From: Methylophilus sp. 5
GTDB taxonomy: Bacteria; Pseudomonadota; Gammaproteobacteria; Burkholderiales; Methylophilaceae
NCBI RefSeq assembly: GCF_000515275.1
Contig: NZ_KI911560.1
Location: 1,302,001-1,366,000 of the forward strand
Reading direction: 5' to 3'
Length of the DNA stretch: 64,000 nt
In this document: positions 9,452-19,045 of the stretch, one piece after another
Position numbering within the stretch: the first letter of the stretch is position 1
Layout: every line of letters starts with the position of its first letter
Notes under the pieces: model-generated
What the model saw: the letters and a program-made list of their open reading frames with translations, nothing else
What the model was told of the DNA's origin: nothing
Databases searched by the model: none
Translations under genes and position numbers: made by a program

Positions 9452-10030
9452 ATGGTGAAAAGTGTGGCAACAGCGACGGCGTTATCAGGCGCGAGTGTGG
9501 TGATCACCCACCGCGTCAGTCCGGTGTTTCAACGCGAGTACGAAGCGTGGTTAAACGAAATTGGCCCACTGTGTCGGTCTTCTGAAGGGGTGCTTGACTG
9601 GCACATTATCCGGCCCGTGGCAGGTTACACCGACACTTATTCGGTGATGATACGCTACCAAACAGAGCAACATCTCAAACAATGGCTAGACTCGCCAGTG
9701 CGCAAGACATTAATCGCCAAGGTCAGCCACTTGCTGGTGGGGGAGGATAGTTACCAGGTGAATAGCGGCCTCGATTTTCTGTTTATGCAAGGCACGCAGT
9801 TGCCTGCCAAACCACCTGTGCGCTGGAAGCAGTTTTTACTGACGTGGTCGGCTATTTTTCCGTTGGTGAGTGTGCTGCCACTATTGGTGGTGCCGTTGCT
9901 CGATGCGGGTGGTCTCCCGCACAGCCGCGTGCTGCATACCTTTGTGGTGACGGCTGTGGTGGTCGCACTGATGGTGTACGTTGTGATGCCACGCTATACC
10001 AGGCTGGTGTGGCATTGGTTGCATGGCTGA
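9452..10030 (+). CDS. ABM-domain protein with C-terminal membrane anchor
   Basis: A 192-residue protein with a strong ribosome site (AAGGAG). Residues about 12-108 form an antibiotic biosynthesis monooxygenase (ABM)-like ferredoxin fold, as in small quinone or haem-acting monooxygenases. Residues about 125-185 hold two hydrophobic helices (LTWSAIFPLVSVLPLLVVPL and a second ending in VVMPRYTRL), which would anchor it in the inner membrane. Such fusions are known as hypothetical proteins; the substrate is unknown. The position after the LysR gene suggests it shares the regulator's stimulus. Confidence 0.8.
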   Translation: MVKSVATATALSGASVVITHRVSPVFQREYEAWLNEIGPLCRSSEGVLDWHIIRPVAGYTDTYSVMIRYQTEQHLKQWLDSPVRKTLIAKVSHLLVGEDSYQVNSGLDFLFMQGTQLPAKPPVRWKQFLLTWSAIFPLVSVLPLLVVPLLDAGGLPHSRVLHTFVVTAVVVALMVYVVMPRYTRLVWHWLHG

Positions 10031-10053
10031 CATTTCTTTGCATATTTTCGATT

Positions 10054-10081
10054 AAAAACCACACTCTGTATGGTGTTTTTT
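10054..10081 (+). terminator. Weak terminator-like hairpin after the ABM gene
   Basis: The run aaaaacca pairs with tggtgtttttt with one bulged G and is followed by six T's. It lies 24 bases after the ABM stop codon and is of moderate quality. Confidence 0.4.
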
Positions 10082-10180
10082 CCTGAATTTGGGCGCATGA
10101 TGACAAATGTAAACTAAAGTATCAACCTGCAATAACCGTTGTTAATAGACTAACAATCATATACATAGGGGATACGTGCG

Positions 10181-12163
10181 TTGAATACCACGGCGGAATC
10201 ATCAGCATTGCACGCAGAAATTGTGGGCATGCTGTATGCAAACAATCGCAGATCACTGATGGCAGCCATCGTGGTCATGATTGCGCTTTTGCTTGTGCAA
10301 CGGCACCTGATCGACCACGTCATTCTGGCATTGTGGTCTAGCATTTTTTTGGTGGCTTATGGTATCCGCGCCTACCTCACTTATCAATACGAAAAAGATC
10401 ATCAACGCGAGTTGCACAGCCGCCTGTGGTTACAGTGGTTTCGCGCCAGCACCTGTTTTTGCGGGCTGGCCTGGGGCTTGGGCGGCATTTTACTGTTTCC
10501 CGAAAGCGACACCGCACATCAGGCGTTTTTGATTTTTGCCTTGGTTGGGGTGTCCGGTGCGGGCATCATTATTTATTCAGTCGATACCTTAAGTACTAAC
10601 CTGTTTAGCGGCGGCATTGTGCTCTTCATGATTCCGCGCTTTTTGATTCATGGCAGTTCAGTCTCGCTGGCACTCGCCGTGTTGTTTATGGTGTATGTGT
10701 TTTATGTGACGGTGGCTGGCCGCAGCCTGGCAAACAGCCTGCGCGAAAATATCTCGTTGCGCATCGCCTCTAATCTGGATAATAAAAAAGTACATCAACT
10801 GGCTTATTACGACTTTTTGACCGGTTTGCCGAATCGCCGCCTGCTCACAGACCGCCTCAACCAGGCCTTTGCACGCTGCGTGCGCCACCAGAGCTATGGT
10901 GCCGTGTTGTGCCTGGATTTAAATAATTTTAAAGGTTTGAACGATAGCAAAGGCCATCAGGCGGGCGATGAATTATTGCAGCAAGTCGCGTTTCGCTTGC
11001 AGCAGTGTTTGCGCAAAAAAGACACCATCGCGCGCATGGGTGGCGATGAGTTTATTGCCGTGCTGGATGAGTTATCTACCGACAAGGCAGAAGCGGTTGC
11101 TGCCGCGCAAGCCACCGCTGAAAAAATGATGGCGGTATTTTCGCAACCCTTTGAGTTGCAAAACAGTAAATACCGCACGGCCCCCAGCATCGGTATTTGT
11201 ATGTTTGTGGGCGATTTGTATAAAGAAGACGAAGTGTTACGGCGCGCTGATATTGCCATGTATCAGGCCAAAAAGTCCGATAACCTTAACAGTATTCAAA
11301 TGTATGACGAGGCGGTGCACCCGGCGGTTGAAATGCGCGCCACACTTGAGAATGAGCTGGCATTTGCCCTGCAGGGCCAGCAGTTTTTATTGTATTACCA
11401 GGTGCAAGTGAATCATTTGCAGCAACCAACGGGCGCAGAAGTGTTGTTGCGCTGGCAGCACCCGACACTGGGCATGATTCCGCCCGACCAGTTTATTCCG
11501 ATTGCCGAAGAAACCGGCGAAATTGTGTCGATTGGGCAATGGGTACTGGCGCAAGCGTGTGCGCAACTCAAACATTGGTCACAGTCTGCGCATACGGCCA
11601 AACTTAAATTGTCGGTCAATGTGAGCGCCATACAATTTAGTCAGCCAGAGTTTGTGCAGATGGTGAAAGAGACGGTGCTGGCCAGTGGCTGTGACGCGAA
11701 ATGCCTGCGTTTAGAGCTGACCGAAAGCCTGATTGTAAAAAACATTGATGAGGTGATTGAAAAAATTAATGCGTTAAAAGTATTGGGCATTACTTTTTCG
11801 CTGGATGATTTTGGCATCGGCCAGTCTTCGTTATCGGTATTGAAACGTTTACCGCTAGACGAGTTAAAGATAGACCGTAGCTTTATTAAAGATATTGTTC
11901 ACAACAACTACGATTCGTTTATTGTGCAAACCATCATCAATATGGCTAAAAACCTGAGCCACAGTGTGATTGCTGAAGGGGTAGAAATGCAGCAGCAAAT
12001 GGTCATGTTGCAAACCATGGGCTGCCATGCTTTTCAGGGTTACCTGTTTAGCCGTCCGTTGCCGTTGCAGGAGTTTGAGGCCAGTTTGCAAGCAGCCTCA
12101 GGCGGCGCTAATGTGTCGTTAACCACACGTTCGCGCAAGGCCTTGCGCAGCCGGCTCAGCTAA
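10181..12163 (+). CDS. Membrane GGDEF-EAL c-di-GMP enzyme
   Basis: A 660-residue protein. Residues about 20-200 contain several hydrophobic helices forming a membrane sensor. A GGDEF domain follows with an intact MGGDEF motif, so cyclase activity is possible. An EAL domain follows with EVL in place of EAL (GAEVLLRWQHP), a common active variant, and with the later metal and loop motifs DDFGIGQSSL and IDRSFIKD. Both synthesis and breakdown of c-di-GMP are therefore possible. The start is TTG at 10181, preceded by an AGGGGA ribosome site; the first in-frame ATG is 48 bases further on. Its stop overlaps the recG stop on the other strand. Confidence 0.92.
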   Translation: MNTTAESSALHAEIVGMLYANNRRSLMAAIVVMIALLLVQRHLIDHVILALWSSIFLVAYGIRAYLTYQYEKDHQRELHSRLWLQWFRASTCFCGLAWGLGGILLFPESDTAHQAFLIFALVGVSGAGIIIYSVDTLSTNLFSGGIVLFMIPRFLIHGSSVSLALAVLFMVYVFYVTVAGRSLANSLRENISLRIASNLDNKKVHQLAYYDFLTGLPNRRLLTDRLNQAFARCVRHQSYGAVLCLDLNNFKGLNDSKGHQAGDELLQQVAFRLQQCLRKKDTIARMGGDEFIAVLDELSTDKAEAVAAAQATAEKMMAVFSQPFELQNSKYRTAPSIGICMFVGDLYKEDEVLRRADIAMYQAKKSDNLNSIQMYDEAVHPAVEMRATLENELAFALQGQQFLLYYQVQVNHLQQPTGAEVLLRWQHPTLGMIPPDQFIPIAEETGEIVSIGQWVLAQACAQLKHWSQSAHTAKLKLSVNVSAIQFSQPEFVQMVKETVLASGCDAKCLRLELTESLIVKNIDEVIEKINALKVLGITFSLDDFGIGQSSLSVLKRLPLDELKIDRSFIKDIVHNNYDSFIVQTIINMAKNLSHSVIAEGVEMQQQMVMLQTMGCHAFQGYLFSRPLPLQEFEASLQAASGGANVSLTTRSRKALRSRLS

Positions 12164-14211
12164 ACCTTGATCCACTCTTCGCCCTGGCTTAACCAGCGCT
12201 GCAAATGTGCCGACACCGCAGCCGGGTCGCGTTGCAATAGTTGATTCGCCGTAGTTTTGGCGGTTTCCAGCAGTGCCACATCTCGTTCTAAATCGGCAAT
12301 TTTAAGCATGGGCACGCCACTCTGGCGCGTGCCCAGTAACTCACCCGGGCCACGAATATGTAAATCGGCCTGGGCAATCTGAAAACCATCACTGCTTTCA
12401 AAAATCACCTTTAAACGCTGTTTGCCAATCTGCGAACATTGTTGTTTGCTATAAAGCAAAATGCAGGTGCTTTTGGCCGCACCGCGGCCAACGCGGCCAC
12501 GTAGCTGATGCAATTGGCTTAAACCCATGCGCTCGGCATGCTCAATCACCATTAAGCTCGCATTCGGAACATCAACGCCGACTTCAATGACGGTGGTTGC
12601 CACCAGCAGGTGAATCTCGTTGGCAGAAAATGCCTGCATTACCGCCTGTTTTTCGGCGGGTTTCATACGGCCGTGTACCAGGCCGACTTTAAGCTCTGGA
12701 AAAGCCTGTTGCATGTAAGCAAAGGTGTCGTTTGCTGTTTGCAACTGCAACACTTCTGACTCTTCAATTAACGGGCACACCCAATACGCCTGGTGGCCCT
12801 GGGCGCAGGCCTCATGTACGCGCTGCAAAATTTCTTCGCGCCTGTCGTCGGCCACCAGTTTGGTCACAATAGGCGTGCGGCCCGGTGGCAACTCGTCAAT
12901 TACCGAGACATCGAGGTCGGCATAATAGCTCATGGATAAGGTGCGCGGAATCGGGGTGGCGGACATCATGAGCTGGTGTGGTTCCAGTTGACTGCTCTGG
13001 CCTTTTTTGCGTAATGCCAGCCGTTGGCCGACGCCAAAACGATGTTGCTCATCAACAATCGCCAGGCCTAACTGTTTAAATTGTACGTCATCCTGAAACA
13101 GCGCATGTGTGCCTACGGCCAGCATGGCTTCACCGCTAGCAATCAGCGATAGTGATTGCTCACGCATTTTTTTATGTTGGCTGCCGGTGAGCCAGGCCAC
13201 GGTGATACCCAGTGGTTGCAGCCAGTCACAGAGCTTTTTGTAATGTTGCTCGGCCAAAATCTCGGTGGGGGCCATCATGGCCACTTGCCAGCCGCGTTCA
13301 ATTAATTGCAACGCAGCCAGGCAGGCAACAATGGTTTTTCCGCTGCCTACATCGCCTTGCAGCAGGCGTTGCATCGGGTGTGGTTGCGCCAGGTCATGCT
13401 CAATTTCGGCCACTACTTTTTGTTGGGCAGCAGTGAGTGCAAATGGCAGGTTGGCCAGCAGCCGGGCCACCAGGGTTTGTGATGAGGAGATCGCCGGCGC
13501 GCGTGATTGCTTGCGGCGGGCATAATGCTGTCGCATCGACAATTGCTGTGCCAGCAGTTCATCATAGGCCAGGCGTTGCCAGGCCGGGTGCGTGCGGTCT
13601 TCTAGTGAGGCCAGTGCAACTTCTGGCTTGGGTTGATGCAGTAATTGCAGGCTGCTGGCAAAATCGGGCAACTGCATGGATTGGTATACCCAGCCGGGCA
13701 GGGTTTCTTGCAAGTGTTCTGTTTTTAACACCAGATTGACCGCCTTGCGAATCGCGGTTTGACCCAGGCCAGCGGTGGTCGGGTAGACCGGGGTCAGTGC
13801 GCTGTTGATCGGCGTGTCTTCACCGACCTTGCGCTGGGTCGGGTGTACCATCTCATAGCCGAAAAAACCGGCTCGCACCTCGCCAAACACACGCAAACGC
13901 TGGCCGGTTTGCATCACAGCCACCTGGCTAGGGTAAAAGTGCAGAAAGCGCAGGTTGATGACACCGCTATCATCCTGCAGCCTGACATTGAGCATTTTGC
14001 GCGGTTTGTAACTGACTTCGTTATGCACCACGACACCTTCAATTTGTGTCTGCTCGCCCAGGCGTAAATCGCGGATGGCGGTGATGCGGGTTTCGTCAAG
14101 ATACCGCAGCGGCAAATGCAGCAACAGCGCTTGGGCAGACTGGATGCCAAGCTTCGCCAGCTGGCTGCACAAGGCAGGCGAAAAGCCTTTGATTTCGCTC
14201 AAGGGACGCAT
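12160..14211 (-). CDS. recG: ATP-dependent DNA helicase RecG
   Basis: A 683-residue RecG, normal length. An N-terminal wedge/OB domain is followed by the SF2 helicase core: Walker A GDVGSGKT, DEQHRFGV (Walker B region), SATPIPRTLS, and motif VI LHQLRGRVGRG, then the RecG-specific C-terminal segment. RecG remodels stalled replication forks and branch-migrates Holliday junctions. It is the last gene of a minus-strand run, 17 bases after spoT, an order (rpoZ-spoT-recG) that also occurs in E. coli and other proteobacteria. Confidence 0.97.
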   Translation of the reverse strand: MRPLSEIKGFSPALCSQLAKLGIQSAQALLLHLPLRYLDETRITAIRDLRLGEQTQIEGVVVHNEVSYKPRKMLNVRLQDDSGVINLRFLHFYPSQVAVMQTGQRLRVFGEVRAGFFGYEMVHPTQRKVGEDTPINSALTPVYPTTAGLGQTAIRKAVNLVLKTEHLQETLPGWVYQSMQLPDFASSLQLLHQPKPEVALASLEDRTHPAWQRLAYDELLAQQLSMRQHYARRKQSRAPAISSSQTLVARLLANLPFALTAAQQKVVAEIEHDLAQPHPMQRLLQGDVGSGKTIVACLAALQLIERGWQVAMMAPTEILAEQHYKKLCDWLQPLGITVAWLTGSQHKKMREQSLSLIASGEAMLAVGTHALFQDDVQFKQLGLAIVDEQHRFGVGQRLALRKKGQSSQLEPHQLMMSATPIPRTLSMSYYADLDVSVIDELPPGRTPIVTKLVADDRREEILQRVHEACAQGHQAYWVCPLIEESEVLQLQTANDTFAYMQQAFPELKVGLVHGRMKPAEKQAVMQAFSANEIHLLVATTVIEVGVDVPNASLMVIEHAERMGLSQLHQLRGRVGRGAAKSTCILLYSKQQCSQIGKQRLKVIFESSDGFQIAQADLHIRGPGELLGTRQSGVPMLKIADLERDVALLETAKTTANQLLQRDPAAVSAHLQRWLSQGEEWIKV

Positions 14212-14228
14212 GGCAGTCTTAGGTGCGA

Positions 14229-16445
14229 TTACTGGATACGTTGTTCCAGCTGGTTACCTTTGACCCGGTTGATGCGCACGATTTGCTGAATCTTGCGCAG
14301 GTTGCGGATCAGGGTCGCCAGGTGCACGCGGTTATGCACCTGCACCGTAAAGTTCACATTCGAGTATTGGCTGCCATCGCTGGCCTCGACACTGACATTG
14401 TCAATGTTGGCGTCCGCGTTGGAGATGGTGGCCGCAATTTTGGCCAGCATGCCGCGTTCATCGACTACCGTAATACGTAAGTTGACGCTGAATAGTTTTT
14501 TCGGGTCGGCATCCCACTCCACATCCAGCCATTTTTCCGGGTCCAGCCTGAACTTGCGAATCGCCGGACAATCGTGGGTGTGGATGACCAGGCCTTTGTC
14601 TTTATTGATAAAGCCCAGAATCGGGTCGCCAGGAATCGGGCGGCAGCAAGGCGCAAACTGTACCGCCATGCCTTCTGAGCCGCGGATAGTAATGGTATCC
14701 AGCACTTTGCCGGATTTTTCTTCAGCATCTGCAGGATGCGCCAATAGCTGATGTGCGACCATCAGGCTGTTGCGTTTGCCAAGGCCGATGTCGGTCAAAA
14801 TAGTCTGGCGGGTTTTGCTGCCGTAGTCGTTCATGACTTTTTGCCACTGCTTGTCGCTAATCTCGGCCGGTTCTATATGCATCGCCCGCAAGGCGACATT
14901 GAGCATACGTTCGCCCAGCTGTGCCGACTCTTCTACCTTCACGGTTTTGAGGTAATGGCGGATATGCGAACGCGCTTTGCCAGTGACGACATAATTGAGC
15001 CAGGCCGGGTTGGGTTTTGCCAGTGGCGCCGTGATGATTTCTACATGGTCACCATTGCGCATTTCGGTACGCAGCGGTGCCAGCTCATTATTAATTTTAA
15101 CGGCGACGCAGCTATTACCTACGTCTGAGTGTACCGCATAGGCAAAGTCGACCGCAGTCGAGCCACGCGGTAAGGCCATGATGTTGCCTTTAGGCGTAAA
15201 CACATAGACCTCGTCCGGGAACAGATCAACTTTAAAGTTTTCTAAAAACTCGTGGCTGTCGTCACTTTCGGTTTGAATCTCGACCAGTCGTTGCAGCCAC
15301 TGATGCGTTTGCTGTTGCAGCTTGGTCAGGTGTGCATCGGTAGTTTTATACAACCAATGCGCAGCCACGCCCGCATCGGCAATGTTGTGCATTTCCTGGC
15401 TACGGATTTGCACTTCAATCGGCGTGCCAAACGGGCCAAACAGTGTGGTGTGCAAAGACTGGTAGCCGTTTGCTTTAGGGATGGCAATATAGTCTTTAAA
15501 GCGGCCTGGAATAGGTTTATAGAGCGCATGCAAGGCGCCCAGTGCCAGATAGCAGGCAGCCGTATCTTTAACGATGACACGAAAACCATAAATGTCGCCA
15601 ATTTGCGACAATTTCATCGATTTTTCGGCCATTTTCTTGTAAATGCTGTAAAGGTGTTTTTCGCGACCCTCTACATCATACTCAATATGGTATTGCTTTA
15701 GCTGGTTCTGAATCGCTTCGAGAATCTTGCTGATGACTTCTTTACGGTTGCCGCGCGCCAGGCGAATCGCCTTATCAATCACGCGGTGGCGGTTAGGGTA
15801 GAGATATTTGAGGCTAAGGTCTTCCAGCTCGTGGAAAATCGGGTTTAGGCCAAGCCGGTTGGCAATCGGCGCGTAAATATCCAGTGTTTCGCGCGCGATG
15901 CGTTTTTGCTTTTCTGGCCGCATGGCCTCCAGCGTTTGCATGTTGTGCAGCCGGTCGGCCAGTTTGACCAGAATCACGCGCACATCCTGGCTCATGGCCA
16001 GCAGCATTTTGCGGAAATTTTCGGCTTGCGCCTGAGTGGCCGTTTGCAGCTCAACCTTATCAAGCTTGGTCAGGCCGTCGACCAGGTCAGCTACCTGTTT
16101 GCCAAAGCGCTCGGCAATCGCCGCACTGTCTACTTCGGTATCTTCGACCACGTCATGCAGCAAGGCCGCAAGCAGGGTAGGCAAGTCGAGATGCAACTGG
16201 GCCAAAATACAGGCCACTGCGATGGGGTGGGTGATATAGGGTTCGCCGGTCTTGCGGGTTTGACCGGCATGCGCCTGCTCGGCATAGCGATACGCTTGCC
16301 AGACCAGTTGCACTTCTTCTTCGTTGAGGTACTTGCGGATCAGCTGGGTAAGGGGGGAGTCCTCACGGTCAGCCGGGAGCAAGTCCACTTCTTCCAGGGG
16401 AGACCTGGACTTGCGATGGGCAGAATCGCCTTGGCTGTGGGGCAT
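14229..16445 (-). CDS. spoT: Bifunctional (p)ppGpp synthetase/hydrolase (SpoT/RelA)
   Basis: A 738-residue Rel-type enzyme. In order: HD hydrolase domain with HDVVEDT near residue 95, synthetase domain with RFKDYIAIPKANGYQSLH near 320, TGS domain starting at VFTPKGNIMALPRGS, helical part, and an ACT domain at the end. The intact HD motif and the RFKD form of the synthetase loop (the charge type of bifunctional enzymes) suggest both making and breaking of (p)ppGpp. It starts 6 bases after the end of rpoZ. Betaproteobacteria usually also have a synthetase-only RelA, not seen here. Confidence 0.96.
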   Translation of the reverse strand: MPHSQGDSAHRKSRSPLEEVDLLPADREDSPLTQLIRKYLNEEEVQLVWQAYRYAEQAHAGQTRKTGEPYITHPIAVACILAQLHLDLPTLLAALLHDVVEDTEVDSAAIAERFGKQVADLVDGLTKLDKVELQTATQAQAENFRKMLLAMSQDVRVILVKLADRLHNMQTLEAMRPEKQKRIARETLDIYAPIANRLGLNPIFHELEDLSLKYLYPNRHRVIDKAIRLARGNRKEVISKILEAIQNQLKQYHIEYDVEGREKHLYSIYKKMAEKSMKLSQIGDIYGFRVIVKDTAACYLALGALHALYKPIPGRFKDYIAIPKANGYQSLHTTLFGPFGTPIEVQIRSQEMHNIADAGVAAHWLYKTTDAHLTKLQQQTHQWLQRLVEIQTESDDSHEFLENFKVDLFPDEVYVFTPKGNIMALPRGSTAVDFAYAVHSDVGNSCVAVKINNELAPLRTEMRNGDHVEIITAPLAKPNPAWLNYVVTGKARSHIRHYLKTVKVEESAQLGERMLNVALRAMHIEPAEISDKQWQKVMNDYGSKTRQTILTDIGLGKRNSLMVAHQLLAHPADAEEKSGKVLDTITIRGSEGMAVQFAPCCRPIPGDPILGFINKDKGLVIHTHDCPAIRKFRLDPEKWLDVEWDADPKKLFSVNLRITVVDERGMLAKIAATISNADANIDNVSVEASDGSQYSNVNFTVQVHNRVHLATLIRNLRKIQQIVRINRVKGNQLEQRIQ

Positions 16446-16451
16446 AGCTGT

Positions 16452-16667
16452 TTATGCTTGGCCCTTTTTCTCTAACAGTTCTACACCGATCTTGCCGGCG
16501 GCAATTTCACGCAGTGCAATCACGGTTGGTTTGTCTTTTTGCGAGTAACCACTAACTAATGGGTCTGAGCCGTTGGCCAGTTGTCTGGCGCGATAAGCGG
16601 CCACCAATGTCAATTGAAAACGGTTTGAGATGTTGTCCAAGCAATCATCGACAGTAATACGTGCCAT
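16452..16667 (-). CDS. rpoZ: RNA polymerase omega subunit
   Basis: A 71-residue omega subunit, beginning [19 protein letters not shown] with the conserved [10 protein letters not shown] helix and the late [11 protein letters not shown] segment. It helps RNA polymerase assembly and is part of a ppGpp binding site in proteobacteria, which fits its position next to spoT. It lies 50 bases after gmk. Confidence 0.96.
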   Translation of the reverse strand: MARITVDDCLDNISNRFQLTLVAAYRARQLANGSDPLVSGYSQKDKPTVIALREIAAGKIGVELLEKKGQA

Positions 16668-16717
16668 AAAAACCTCTTAATATTTGAGCCTGCATGCAGC
16701 GCATGCGCGCCGCTCGG

Positions 16718-17329
16718 TCAGGTAAGTGATTGAATCAATGACGCGTGGCAGGTTACCTGGCGGTTTAACTGCAAGCGCTGGGCGCGAACAATCGCCATCA
16801 GATCCTGCAAGGCCACGTCAAAATTATCATTAATTGTAACATAATCAAACTCATGCACGTGACGCATCTCCTCACGCGCGGCGGCCAGCCGTTGCGTAAT
16901 GACCGCTTCGCTGTCCTGGCCACGATTATTCAGGCGGTGTGCCAATGCGTCAATTGAGGGCGGCAAAATAAAAATGGAGGTGACTTTGGGAAAAAGGGTA
17001 CGAATCTGTTGTGCCCCTTGCCAGTCGATTTCGAGAATGACATCACGCCCGGCGGCCAAGGCATTCTCGACCTCACTTTGCGCAGTGCCATAGCGCGCAC
17101 TGTGTACATGCGCGCTTTCGAGAAAGCCGCCGCTATTCAACATAGCCATAAACTCCGGCTCAGGCACAAAGTGATAGTGGATGCCATCTTCTTCACCCGG
17201 GCGCGGCGTGCGCGTGGTATGCGAGACCGATAACTTTAATAGCGGGTCTTGCGCCAGCATGGCACGTACCAGGCTGGTTTTGCCGGCACCAGAGGCGGCA
17301 GAAATTACAAATAAATGGCCATGGCTCAT
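16718..17329 (-). CDS. gmk: Guanylate kinase
   Basis: A 203-residue guanylate kinase with the P-loop SAASGAGKTSLV near the N-terminus, the GMP-binding region HTTRTPRPGEEDGIHYHF, and EIDWQGAQQIR. It phosphorylates GMP to GDP. The start at 17329 (MSHGHLF) is chosen over an in-frame upstream codon because it begins directly at the conserved N-terminus. Its ATG overlaps the anbu stop codon (ATGA), so it should be translationally coupled to the proteasome-like gene; gmk-rpoZ-spoT is the common order, while a coupled Anbu gene is less expected. Confidence 0.96.
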   Translation of the reverse strand: MSHGHLFVISAASGAGKTSLVRAMLAQDPLLKLSVSHTTRTPRPGEEDGIHYHFVPEPEFMAMLNSGGFLESAHVHSARYGTAQSEVENALAAGRDVILEIDWQGAQQIRTLFPKVTSIFILPPSIDALAHRLNNRGQDSEAVITQRLAAAREEMRHVHEFDYVTINDNFDVALQDLMAIVRAQRLQLNRQVTCHASLIQSLT

Positions 17330-18063
17330 GAGGCACACCATTCAGGGTTAGGCAGTGAAGAAAATACGGATTTCAGCCCTTCGCTCCAGCCCTTGCGGAC
17401 ATGGGCGTAATACGGGTCATCTTCCGTCAGTCGTTGCCGACAATCGGCGCTAAAGGTGTCAGTGCGGTATATCATCAAATCAATCGGTAAGGCCACAGAA
17501 ACATTGCTGCGGATGGTGGAGTCAAATGAAATCAGCACGCATTTTACCGCATCTGTGACATTGGTTTGATGTTTGATGACACGATCAATAATTGGCTTGC
17601 CGTATTTGGTCTCGCCAATTTGCAGGTAAGGCGTATCTGCGGTGGCCTCAATAAAATTACCGGCGGCATACACATTAAACAAGCGGGGTTTTTCGCCCTT
17701 GATTTGCCCGGTGACCAGAATGCTGGCACTAAAATCTATGTTGTGTTCTTTGAGCGCTTTGCCATCGCGCTGATGCACGGCGCGCATGGCGGCTCCCACC
17801 ACGCTGGCGGCTTCAAACAGCGATTGCACATTGTGCAGGTGCGCATGTGGCTCAGGCGATTTAAGCTGTTCGCGGCACAGGTTGACCACAGACTGCGTAA
17901 TGGCCAGATTGCCCGCCGTGAGCAGCACAATCATGCGTTCGCCAGGCACTTCAAATACATGCATCTTGGGCGCAATCGCTACCTGGTCAACACCTGCATT
18001 GGTGCGGGTGTCAGACGCTAACACCAAGCCTTGTTCCAGCAAAATACCGACACAATAGGTCAT
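17326..18063 (-). CDS. anbu: Anbu, ancestral proteasome-like peptidase subunit
   Basis: A 245-residue Ntn-hydrolase of the 20S proteasome/HslV superfamily. The start at 18063 is set by function: it puts Thr directly after the initiator Met (MTYCVGILLEQG), so removal of Met exposes Thr1. Counting from Thr1, Asp17 (ASDTRTNAG) and Lys32 (APKMH) occupy the standard proteasome active-site positions. Anbu particles form open spirals of subunits in the species studied; a clear natural substrate has not been shown. It is the last member of the set with ATP-grasp, alpha-E and transglutaminase genes, 55 bases after the latter, and it overlaps gmk. Confidence 0.92.
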   Translation of the reverse strand: MTYCVGILLEQGLVLASDTRTNAGVDQVAIAPKMHVFEVPGERMIVLLTAGNLAITQSVVNLCREQLKSPEPHAHLHNVQSLFEAASVVGAAMRAVHQRDGKALKEHNIDFSASILVTGQIKGEKPRLFNVYAAGNFIEATADTPYLQIGETKYGKPIIDRVIKHQTNVTDAVKCVLISFDSTIRSNVSVALPIDLMIYRTDTFSADCRQRLTEDDPYYAHVRKGWSEGLKSVFSSLPNPEWCAS

Positions 18064-18118
18064 AACAATGAGTGGAGTAAAAGTGAATATTAAAAAGTCA
18101 TCATAGCATGCGCAGCCG

Positions 18119-18958
18119 CTACTGCTGTTGCGCGGCCTGCGCCTGCGTTTGCAGTTGTTGCCTATGCTGTTCACGCTGTTTGTCCGTCAGACCGGTGTGC
18201 TGGTTGACGTTAACCATGCTCGCCATGCCTTCTATGCCGCCACCGATACGCGAGCCGGTGACCGGGCTGGCGCTACGGTAGTCTAGGCCTACAGCCAGCC
18301 TGACATGCGCCTCGTTGACCAAGGTACCATTTGATACATCCAGGCCCAGCCATTGATCTTGCTGCCAGACATCAACCCAGGCATGGGTTTGCATCAGATT
18401 GCCGTTTTCGGTAAACAGGTAGCCGCTGACATAGCGCGCAGGTAAGCCAAGTTGATGGCAGCAGCCAATAAACGCGTGGGCATGATCCTGACAAACGCCT
18501 TTGCCTAACCTAAAGGCCGTGGCCGCAGGCGTATCGACCTGCGTCGCCCCCGGAATGTACTGCATCTGTGCCCGCAAGGCCTGCATCATGTCTGTCAGTG
18601 GCGCACCGGCAAATGGGCGCGCAAAGGCAGCCATGGCGGTGTCCGCCTGCGTTAACGGCGTATCACGCAAATAAACCGCCATCGGCAGTGTTTGCTCTGG
18701 TGCGGTTGTCGCCACGCCGGTGTCTACCTCACCCGACACTGAGATTAACAGGGCCTGATGCGGCTGGTCGATCACCAGGGTGTGTGCCAAATTACCAAAG
18801 GCATCTTCAAATGCTGTGAGTTGTCCGTTGACCTTGATCTGCCAGTCAATCACGCGCTGCCCAAGACCGTCGCGCGGCGTCAGGCGCAACTGCTGAATGG
18901 TGTATTGCACCATCTCGCTATACACGTACTGTGTCTGATGTTCGATCTTGAGCAACAT
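18119..18958 (-). CDS. Transglutaminase-like cysteine peptidase of the Anbu set
   Basis: A 279-residue protein with the N-terminal beta domain of bacterial transglutaminase-like proteins and a catalytic core at about 145-215. The triad is visible: Cys156 in GKGVCQDHAHAF, His192 in THAWVDVW, Asp207 in WLGLDVSNG. No signal peptide is seen, so it should be cytoplasmic. In the Anbu gene set this protein is expected to cut or transfer peptide bonds involving Gln/Glu, perhaps reversing the ATP-grasp ligation; that role is a prediction from comparative genomics. The C-terminus is Gln-rich. Confidence 0.9.
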   Translation of the reverse strand: MLLKIEHQTQYVYSEMVQYTIQQLRLTPRDGLGQRVIDWQIKVNGQLTAFEDAFGNLAHTLVIDQPHQALLISVSGEVDTGVATTAPEQTLPMAVYLRDTPLTQADTAMAAFARPFAGAPLTDMMQALRAQMQYIPGATQVDTPAATAFRLGKGVCQDHAHAFIGCCHQLGLPARYVSGYLFTENGNLMQTHAWVDVWQQDQWLGLDVSNGTLVNEAHVRLAVGLDYRSASPVTGSRIGGGIEGMASMVNVNQHTGLTDKQREQHRQQLQTQAQAAQQQ

Positions 18959-19045
18959 GTGCTTGTCTTTATAAAAGTAAAAAGCGCAGCGCTGCCCTCG
19001 AACAGTCTGCGCACATAAAGGTGCATGGCAATCTAGTGAGACATA

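Noticed and set aside
18064..18174. N-terminal extension of Anbu
   Set aside because: It would bury the catalytic Thr1 behind a 37-residue leader not typical of the family and overlap the transglutaminase gene.
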